Assembly (NCBI GenBank): GCA_020636215.1
Contig: JACJYG010000004.1
Span: 992,001 to 1,056,000, forward strand
Reading direction: 5' to 3'
DNA length: 64,000 bases
Source: Lewinellaceae bacterium
GTDB taxonomy: Bacteria > Bacteroidota > Bacteroidia > Chitinophagales > Saprospiraceae
Shown one piece after another: positions 1 through 8,100 of the stretch. The notes under the pieces were generated by a model. The model searched no databases. It saw only the letters and a program-made list of their open reading frames with translations, and had not been told where the DNA came from. A program made the position numbers and the translations under genes. Position 1 is the first letter of the stretch, and each line of letters opens with the position of its first letter.

Positions 1-181
1 TGGCCGCCATCGGCGCAGGTATTCCATTTCGGCGAAAGTGCGCCACCTTGCCCAGGTGCAGGTCGGCAATAAGTAAGGCCCCTTGCGCTTCCCAATAGGC
101 CGCCCTGAAAGGATGCAGCTCCAGGCGCTCTCCGGCTACTACGGCGGATTGTGTCCCCTTTAGATTATTGGTCGCGCTCAT
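1..181 (-). CDS. pdeM: Ligase-associated DNA damage response endonuclease PdeM (N-terminal part, cut by window edge)
   Basis: Translating the minus strand from the ATG at 181 gives an open frame that runs off the window after 60 residues. Residues 39-45 read ADLHLGK, followed by a HFRRNGI segment. This is the first metal-binding motif of the calcineurin-like phosphoesterases and matches the PdeM family, which accompanies bacterial ATP-dependent DNA ligases in a repair module. The gene lies 62 bp downstream of the DEXH helicase of the same module and on the same strand, which supports the assignment. The catalytic His/Asp motifs further downstream are outside the window, so activity cannot be judged. 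Confidence 0.85.
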   Translation of the reverse strand, partial: MSATNNLKGTQSAVVAGERLELHPFRAAYWEAQGALLIADLHLGKVAHFRRNGIPAPMAA

Positions 182-188
182 ACGGGAG

Positions 189-196
189 CAAAGATA
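189..196 (-). promoter_or_regulatory. TAnnTTTG -7 element upstream of pdeM
   Basis: Minus-strand TATCTTTG is an exact match to the Bacteroidota sigma-factor -7 consensus TAnnTTTG. It ends about 8 nt before the pdeM ATG, so a transcript from here would be nearly leaderless. No convincing -33 TTTG was found. It would give pdeM its own promoter inside the helicase-pdeM pair. Confidence 0.4.
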
Positions 197-243
197 GGAA
201 TTCACTACGTCAGTTTACACTATACCATTGAACCCTATCTCCC

Positions 244-2700
244 CTATTCCCTTACCAGTTGCAGCTTCATCTTCCTGATACGGTCCTCCAGCTTTTCCGA
301 GCTGAGGCGCTCTCTCAAGCGATCCACAAGAATAGGAAAAGCAAAAGGCGTGGCTTTGTCCGGCCGGCTCAGCACCACGCGCTGCCCCTGAATACGTTTC
401 AGGGCGCTGCGCAGTCGGGCCTCTTCGAGTTGGAAGCTCATCACTTCATCGAATGCCTGAAGTAATAACAGGTTGTTAGGCTCATAGTCATTGAATACCT
501 CGAAAAAGAGCTGGGAAGAAGCCTGCAGGTGACGGTCCTTTTTAGGTTTGCCGGGGTAACCGCGGAAGACCAGCCCGGCTATGCTGGCGATATCCCGGAA
601 ACGCCGCCGCGCCAGTTCCGTGGAATTAATGCTGGCGGGAATATCCTGGCTGAGGTTTTGGGTAGAAAACAGGCCGTTGGCCAGCGCCTTGTCAATAGGG
701 ATTTCGGAATCGGATAGCAGTTCAAAACCATAATCATTCATGGCGATGGAAAAGCTGATGGCTTGTAATTGAGCGATCCGATAAGCCACAAGGGCGCCCA
801 TCCCTTCATGTACCTGACGCCCCTCGAAGGGATAGAAAAGCAGGTGATAGCCCTCCTTGCTCTGAAAGTATTCGATCAGGAATTCACTTTCATCGGGGAC
901 GTGGGAACGGCTGGCCTGAAGCTCGACGAGCGGTTTCAGTTTTTCCAGCTCGACATCGGCGAAATCCCCGTGGCGGAGTTGGGCCATTTTGAAGCGTAGG
1001 AAAGAGGATAATTGGGAGGAAAGGGGCAGCCTGCCGCCCAGCCAGGCAGGCACCCTTCCCGTTTTTTTGCTGCTGCGCCGCACCTGTACATCCATGTCTT
1101 TGATGCGGACCAGTTCGAGGCTGCGCCCGGCAAACCAGAACACATCTCCTGGCTTGAGCTGTGCAATGAACCACTCCTCGATTGAGCCAAGCCGCTTGCC
1201 GCCAACATATTTTATGGACAGGCTGGCATCCCCCACAATGGTGCCGATCTGCATCCGGTGGCGCAAGGCCGTTGCCTTACTGTTGACCAGATACCGCCCC
1301 TGCTCCACCACGGCCTTTTTATATTCATCATAGGCATAGAGCGATTGGCCACCCGTGGTGAGAAAATCCAGGCACCAGGCCCATTCATCGTCAGTGAGGC
1401 TGCTGAAAGCATAGGTCCCGCGCACTTCGGGCAGTATTTCTTCCGGGCGGAAACCTTCGGAAACGGCTAGCGTAACGAGGTATTGCAGCAGTACATCAAA
1501 AGAACGGATATAGGGGACCCGGCTTTCCAGTTCTCCTTCGTTAATGGCTCGCCGCAGGGCTGCTGCTTCGATCAGTTCCAGGGAGTGGGCGGGCACAAAA
1601 TAGATTCGGCTGAGCGCGCCCGGTTGATGGCCGCTGCGCCCGGCTCGTTGCACGAAACGAGCCACGCCCTTGGGGCTGCCGATCTGGACGATATTGTCTA
1701 CCGGCCGAAAGTCAACCCCCAGGTCGAGGCTGGAGGTGCAGACTACGGCCTTAAGAATTCCCTCATGCAGGGCATTCTCCACCCAATCCCGCAACTCCCG
1801 GCTGATGGAGCCATGATGCATAGCGATGGCGCCCGCCAGGCCGGGGGCCACTTCAAGTAAATTCTGATACCATATTTCGCACTGAGCACGAGTATTGGTA
1901 AAAATAAGCGTACTGCGGCCCTGCTCGATGATGGGTACAACCTTTTCCAGCAGTTTAATGCCCAGGTGGCCGGCCCAGGGGAATTGTTCGATCTCGTCGG
2001 GCAGGATAGATAACACCTCGATGGGCTTAAGCATATCGGCGCGGACAACCTGATAATGGACTGTTTGCATGGTATTTCCCAATAGTACGGCCAGCGCTTC
2101 GTCCATATTGCCAATGGTAGCCGAGATGCCCCATACCTTCAGTTGTGGCAACAAGCCTTTCAGCCGGGAAAGGGCCAGCTCCATTTGAACCCCCCGTTTG
2201 GAGCCCAGCAATTCGTGCCACTCGTCTACGACAATGGCCTTCAGGTTTTTGAAAATATCCGGATACCCCTTGGCCGCCAGCAGCAGATGCAGGCTTTCCG
2301 GAGTGGTAATGAGCACCTCGGGCGGGTTTTTCTTTTGCCGGGCCCGTTCACCAGCTTTGGTATCGCCGCTGCGCACAGCCACCTTCCATTGCAGGCCCAG
2401 GCCGTCGGCAGCGCGTTGTATAGCCTGTTGTATTTCCTTCGCCAGCGCCCGGATGGGGGTGATCCAAATGGCCTGTAGGCCGTTGTTCTGGCGCCCGCGT
2501 TCCTGCGGATGGGTGCGGATGAACTCCAGCAGGATGGGCAGGGCCAGAGCGTAGGTCTTACCGCTACCAGTGGGCGCGTTCACCAGCCCACTCTTGCCGT
2601 CCAGATAATGCTGCCATGCTTCCATCTGGAAGGGAAAGGGCTGCCAACCTTCCTGAGAAAACCACTGGCTGCCAATATGAAGGAGTTCATCGTTGTTCAT
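244..2700 (-). CDS. Ligase-associated DNA damage response DEXH-box helicase (Lhr-type)
   Basis: An 818-residue superfamily 2 helicase. Motif I (GSGKT, residues 45-49), motif II (DEWH, 159-162), motif III (SAT, 193-195) and motif VI (QRAGRSGH, 351-358) are all intact. The C-terminal half carries the winged-helix and Lhr-core-like region typical of helicases linked to the ATP-dependent ligase repair module. The expected role is ATP-driven unwinding or remodelling of damaged DNA for the partner nuclease and ligase. pdeM follows on the same strand. The exonuclease and ligase partners are about 28 kb away at 31.1-34.1 kb on the other strand, an unusual separation. The length is normal for the family. 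The start ATG at 2700 is the first in frame and leaves a 268-bp divergent spacer to the next gene. Confidence 0.93.
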   Translation of the reverse strand: MNNDELLHIGSQWFSQEGWQPFPFQMEAWQHYLDGKSGLVNAPTGSGKTYALALPILLEFIRTHPQERGRQNNGLQAIWITPIRALAKEIQQAIQRAADGLGLQWKVAVRSGDTKAGERARQKKNPPEVLITTPESLHLLLAAKGYPDIFKNLKAIVVDEWHELLGSKRGVQMELALSRLKGLLPQLKVWGISATIGNMDEALAVLLGNTMQTVHYQVVRADMLKPIEVLSILPDEIEQFPWAGHLGIKLLEKVVPIIEQGRSTLIFTNTRAQCEIWYQNLLEVAPGLAGAIAMHHGSISRELRDWVENALHEGILKAVVCTSSLDLGVDFRPVDNIVQIGSPKGVARFVQRAGRSGHQPGALSRIYFVPAHSLELIEAAALRRAINEGELESRVPYIRSFDVLLQYLVTLAVSEGFRPEEILPEVRGTYAFSSLTDDEWAWCLDFLTTGGQSLYAYDEYKKAVVEQGRYLVNSKATALRHRMQIGTIVGDASLSIKYVGGKRLGSIEEWFIAQLKPGDVFWFAGRSLELVRIKDMDVQVRRSSKKTGRVPAWLGGRLPLSSQLSSFLRFKMAQLRHGDFADVELEKLKPLVELQASRSHVPDESEFLIEYFQSKEGYHLLFYPFEGRQVHEGMGALVAYRIAQLQAISFSIAMNDYGFELLSDSEIPIDKALANGLFSTQNLSQDIPASINSTELARRRFRDIASIAGLVFRGYPGKPKKDRHLQASSQLFFEVFNDYEPNNLLLLQAFDEVMSFQLEEARLRSALKRIQGQRVVLSRPDKATPFAFPILVDRLRERLSSEKLEDRIRKMKLQLVRE

Positions 2701-2968
2701 AAAAATAGATTGCCGACAGGTAAACAGTGGCTAGGGAAGGATTGTTGGCGGATGTTCTTTTCCCCGCCCAGCCATCAAAAGGACCGATTCCATAGCTGCA
2801 TTTTTTATTTCCACCCAAAAATGCCGATATTTAATTTGCAGTCGTCAAAAAACCATTTGATTAAGACAGGAAAACCCTTCCATTGAAAATCCCAGAACGC
2901 CTCCTCCCAATGCTAAAGCAAGCAGCATTTGTCCCAAAACCAATATTATTTAAATAAAAACCGGTGAA

Positions 2969-5116
2969 ATGCGCAAGGCCATTGTTTCCATTGTAGGGAT
3001 ACTGGCAGGTGTTTTGGCTTTCGCCCAACCCTTCCAGTTTATTCCCGCTGAAGACATTCCCTTCTTCAGTGCGGAGCACCCTTTGCAGTATCCCCTGGCC
3101 GGCGGCATAGAAGCGCCCCAGTTTGTCGAAATGGAACTCAACAACGATGGGCTCACCGACCTCATCGTATTCGACCGGGCCGGCTCCAAAGCGATGCCTT
3201 TTGTAGCGTATGACTCGCCGGAGGGCATACAGTACCGATATGCGCCTGCCTACGAACCCTACTTTCCCCCACTATACCAGCTTTTCCAAACGGCCGACCT
3301 CAACTGCGACGGCCTGGCCGACCTGCTGACGATGGAGCCGCTGACAAGTGCGGCCGACGTGATGTTAAAAGCATACTTAAGGCTGCCCGGAACCCAAACA
3401 ACACTGGCATTTGAAGAACGCACCCTGCACCTGCTCAACAACCCCGACACCATTGTACGTATCCATGCCTTTGACCTGCCTGCTATAACCGATATCAATG
3501 GCGACGGGCTGCCGGATGTCCTCTACATCCCGCAGGGCGGCACGCAGATCCAATATTTCGAGAACGTCTCGCAGCAATTGGGCGCCTGCGACAGCCTGGT
3601 TTTCGAACTGCGGGACGACTGTTGGGGCAACGCCAGCTATGAACTGAACGGTAATTTCCTGCTTCACAGCTGTGGCCCCCGCACAGTGGGCTGCGCCGGT
3701 TCCGCCATGCTGGCCACTGACTATGACGAAGATGGGGATAAAGACCTGCTCTTCAGCGGCATCTATGGCATGCACATCCAATTGCTGATGAATGGAGGAG
3801 ATACTACCACTGCCGACCTCATCTCTCAGGAGGTGGACTGGCTGCTCGACGGTGAGCCGATAATGGAATTTCCCGCCCCCTATCTGGTCGACCTTGAGCT
3901 GGATGGGCAGACGGACCTGCTGGTGGCCACCAATCGCCTCAGCGGTGTGGGCGCCGGGCTCGGCCAAACGAAAATTTACCACTTTACCGAATCCGAAGAA
4001 TCCGGCGGTTGGCAATTCCTGTCAGACGCCTTCCTTTTTCCGGATATGGTGGACCATGGGTTCCGCAGCAGCCCTGCTGTTTGGGATGCGAATGCCGACG
4101 GTTTGCCCGACCTCCTGATCGGCTATAATATTCCACACGCCGTTTACGGTTACATCTCCGCCATGGCCCTCTACCTGAATGAAGGCACGGCCAGCCAGCC
4201 CTCCTTTCGGCTGGCCACCGACAACTGTGGAAACCTGCTCAGCAATATCCTTAAAGCAATCCATCCCACCTTCGGCGACCTCGATGGCGATGGCCAGGAC
4301 GAGTTGGTGATTGGGTTGGCCGATGGAAAAATGAAGACGTTCCACACCATTAACGGAGATAATCCCATTTTCACGCCGATGGACCCCGACCCTCTGGCCG
4401 GCTTTCAACTCAACGGCTTCGCCAAACCGCAAATCCTCGATATCAACGCGGATGGCCTGCCCGACCTGGCCTGTGGCACGCGCAATGGCACTATCACGCT
4501 ACTGCTCAATGATGGTTCGGTAGATTCCCCCAGTTTCGCAGTGGCGACGGACACCCTGGGCGATATTGTCCCCCAGGGGTACTTTCAGGAAAACAGCCCT
4601 TTCCTGCTTCCCACAGCGAACGGCGAGTTCTGGCTTTATAACGGACAGTTTGACGGCAAGATCAGCCTTTACAAAGGACAGCCTGGGCAGGCCTTCTTCC
4701 TGCAGGAAAAAAACATCAGCCCAATCGATGTCGGAGAGCGGGCGGCCATTTGCCTGCACGACCTCAACGGCGACCAACGGCCGGAACTCATCGTCGGCAA
4801 TATGCGCGGTGGCATCGAGCTATTCGAAACAGCGCCGTTGACCAGCCAGGATAGCCCCATGGCTACGCCTGATGAAGTGCTGTTATTCCCGAATCCCAAT
4901 CGGGGAGAAGAGGTGTTTCTCAAACTCCCCTTTCTTAAAGAAGCTGCCCGTCTTTCTATTTTCAATGCTTCCGGCCAGCTGCTACGGCAGTATGTTCTGC
5001 AATCAGGCCGGCTGCTCCATCGCCTTAATTTACAGGGATTACCAACTGGTTTTTATTTTTACCAGATACAGGCGCCTCAGTTTAATTTTTCCGGAAAAAT
5101 GCTACTTAAAAGATAA
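2969..5116 (+). CDS. FG-GAP/VCBS repeat protein with T9SS type A sorting domain
   Basis: A 715-residue secreted protein. The N terminus has a short signal peptide (MRKAIVSIVGILAGVLAFAQ). The body contains about nine calcium-binding-like loops of the form D-x-N/D-x-DG-x-x-D-L (for example DLNCDGLADLL, DINGDGLPDVL, DANADGLPDLL, DLDGDGQDELV), diagnostic of FG-GAP/VCBS blades that fold as an integrin-like beta-propeller. The last ~80 residues (from LLFPNPNRGEE to the terminal KMLLKR) form a T9SS type A C-terminal sorting domain, so the protein is probably exported across the outer membrane and surface-anchored or released. It ends 4 bp before the next large T9SS gene, suggesting co-transcription. 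Ligand or substrate is unknown. Confidence 0.85.
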   Translation: MRKAIVSIVGILAGVLAFAQPFQFIPAEDIPFFSAEHPLQYPLAGGIEAPQFVEMELNNDGLTDLIVFDRAGSKAMPFVAYDSPEGIQYRYAPAYEPYFPPLYQLFQTADLNCDGLADLLTMEPLTSAADVMLKAYLRLPGTQTTLAFEERTLHLLNNPDTIVRIHAFDLPAITDINGDGLPDVLYIPQGGTQIQYFENVSQQLGACDSLVFELRDDCWGNASYELNGNFLLHSCGPRTVGCAGSAMLATDYDEDGDKDLLFSGIYGMHIQLLMNGGDTTTADLISQEVDWLLDGEPIMEFPAPYLVDLELDGQTDLLVATNRLSGVGAGLGQTKIYHFTESEESGGWQFLSDAFLFPDMVDHGFRSSPAVWDANADGLPDLLIGYNIPHAVYGYISAMALYLNEGTASQPSFRLATDNCGNLLSNILKAIHPTFGDLDGDGQDELVIGLADGKMKTFHTINGDNPIFTPMDPDPLAGFQLNGFAKPQILDINADGLPDLACGTRNGTITLLLNDGSVDSPSFAVATDTLGDIVPQGYFQENSPFLLPTANGEFWLYNGQFDGKISLYKGQPGQAFFLQEKNISPIDVGERAAICLHDLNGDQRPELIVGNMRGGIELFETAPLTSQDSPMATPDEVLLFPNPNRGEEVFLKLPFLKEAARLSIFNASGQLLRQYVLQSGRLLHRLNLQGLPTGFYFYQIQAPQFNFSGKMLLKR

Positions 5117-5120
5117 GCAA

Positions 5121-8100
5121 ATGAGAAAACGCTTTACACAAAAGATCACCCTTTCCATTTTCCTCCTGCTCTTTTTCAGCCTTCCTTCGCTTTTCGCCTG
5201 CGATGGTTCGGGTTATGTATTCAACGGCATCACCGACAATGGGGATGGCACCTTCACGCTGAATATGACCATCCACATTGCGGGCGGTAATTATCCTGGA
5301 GGCATTCTGGGCGGAACACAAGGTTTTTACTTTTCCACTAATGCTCCGGGAGGCATGATCAGCGTAACCCCGCTGACGCTGACCAGCCTTAACGGAACCT
5401 CCCTGACCGGCGTGATTTCCGGCAGCACCGTTACCTGGGGTACGCCGGGCGCGGGCCCCTATTTTGTAACCAGTACAGAACCTACTCAAACCTTCGACAT
5501 CCTGGTAACGGTAAGTGGCTTTCCCAGCATGTGGAACGGAGGAGGTATGGAAAACAATGGCTGCCCTGGCGGCCCCGGCACCAGCAACCCTTCGCCGGGA
5601 TATTCCGGCACTATTTGCCTGCCCCCGTCCATTCAGGTGTTGCCTCCACCCGACCCCATCTGCGCAGGGGAGCCCATTACGCTCGAAGCGATTCCTTCCC
5701 TGGGGTCTACGGTAATGTGGTCGAACGGGCAAACAGGATCAACCATTACCTATGTGCCAACGGTGTCTACGACACTCACCGCAACGGCTCAAAGTGGCTG
5801 TGGAAACGCTTCCGGCTCTATCCCCATCACCGTCAACCCACAACCTACCCTGGCGCCATTCCCCGCGATCGATATTTGCCAGGGAGAACTCATTACCCTG
5901 ACCGCCAATGCCCAGAATGCAGACCTGATCGAGTGGGACAATGGTTTCTTCGGGCCTACTATCGTTTTCGCGCCTGACGAATCTAATACGATAACTGTAA
6001 CCGCCTCCAATATTTGTGGCGCCGTCAACCAACTCGTCCCTATTTCGGTTACCCCGCTCCCCATTCTGGCTGTCCTGCAGGGCGATCAGATCATTTGTCA
6101 GGGAGAAATTGCCGAGCTGGAAGTGTACGTCGAAAACGCCACCAACTTTTCCTGGTCAAACGGGCCACCCACTCCAGCTATCGTAGTCAGCCCAACGCAG
6201 ACAACCGTCTATACCGCAACCGCTTCCAATGATTGCCTTACGCTTCAGGAAGATATTGTCGTAGAAGTGCTGCCCCTGCCTACGATTGACGTCATTCAGG
6301 GTGATCAGGCCATTTGCCAGGGGCAAAGCGCTATCCTCAATATTTTTGCCGATAATGCCGATGATGTGGCCTGGAACACCGGCTCCAACAATGCCCAGAT
6401 CACTGTGACGCCCGGCCAAACTACAGATTATACCGTATCTGCTACCAACACTTGTGGAACCGTCCAGGAGGCCATCACGGTAGAAGTGCTGACGCCCCCT
6501 ACGCTGTCGGTCCTTCAGGGAGATCAGGCCATCTGCCAGGGCGCCAGCGCTACCCTAAGTGTGGATGTACAGAATGAAGACGCTCTCAACTGGTCCACTG
6601 GCAGCTCCAATCCTTCCATCACGGTAAGCCCTGCGCAGGACCAAAGCTTTACCGTCACGGCAACGAATAGCTGTGGCCAGGTGGATACCACCCTCAATAT
6701 CGATATACAGCCGCCGCCCACTTTATCTGTCGTGCAGGGAGCACAGGACATTTGCGAGGGCGATAGTATCACATTAGCTATTGACCCCGAATACGCCAGC
6801 ATTATTCAGTGGACGGGCGGTAGCCTGGATTCCAGTATCACTGTCTCGCCGATGCAAAGTACTACCTATACCGTAATGGTGAGCAATAACTGCGGCCAGG
6901 CAGATACCGCTTTCACCATCAACGTAGCCCCATTGCCTGTGCTCAATGTGCTGCAAGGCAGCCAGGCCATTTGCGACGGGCAAAGCGCAACCCTCCTGGT
7001 AGAAGCGATCAACGCGGATAACCTGCAATGGAGCACCGGGACAACAGATTCCACCCTCGTCGTCAGCCCGGCCCAAACCGAGAATTTCCTGGCGGTGGCT
7101 TCCAATGGCTGCGGACAGGACAGCGCCCTGCTCACCGTTACCGTCAATCCCACTTATGACAACCCTCTGAATCTCGAAGCCTGCCCCGGAACCAGCGTCA
7201 CCTACGCCGGTGTAAGCCTGGCGCCGGGAGATAATCAAAGCTTTACCCTATCCACCATTGCCGGTTGTGATTCCATTGTCAACGTAACTGTGATCGAGCT
7301 GCCGGCCTTTGAAACAGATCTCAGCCTACAGGCCTGCACCGGCAGCGCGGCTACTTACAACGGAACCATGCTACCGCCTGGCGCCATGCAAAGCTTCACT
7401 TTTACAGCCGCCAATGGTTGTGATTCCACGGTGAATGTGACGGTCCAGGAGGTTAGTATTATAGAACAGGACCTGGCCCTTCAAACCTGCCCTGGCGCCA
7501 CCATAGATTATAATGGTACAGCCCTGGCGCCTGGCGACAGTCAGAGCTTCAGCTTTGTGGGGCAAAGTGGCTGTGATTCCATCGTCAATGTGACGGTAAT
7601 TGCCCTGCCCACTTTTGAATCGGACCTGCTGCTGGAAACCTGCACCGGCGCCACCATCGATTACAATGGCGCCGCACTTCCTCCCGGTACAGAACAAAGC
7701 TTCACCTATGTAGCTGCCAACGGCTGCGACTCGACCGTCAATGTTACTGTAATGGAGCTACCCACTTTTGAGTCCGGCCTGTCATTCGAGGCCTGCTCCG
7801 GTACTGCGGTCGACTACAACGGCACCATGCTCGATGCCGGTGACAGCCAGAGTTTTACCTTTACCGCCTTAAATGGTTGTGATTCCACGGTGAACGTCAC
7901 CATCATCGAATTACCGGTTTTTGAAACCAGCCTCACACTGGAAGCCTGTACCGGCACAACGGTTAACTACAACGGCACGACGCTCAACCCAGGCGACTTC
8001 CAGCCTTTCCTGTATACTGCCGCCAACGGTTGCGATTCCACGGTCAATGTAGCCGTGACTGAACTGCCTGTTTTTGAAAGCAGCCTCACTCTGGAAGCCT

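Noticed and set aside
4872..5120. Upstream extension of the giant T9SS protein from 4872
   Set aside because: It overlaps the sorting domain of the FG-GAP gene. The ATG at 5121 starts a signal peptide.
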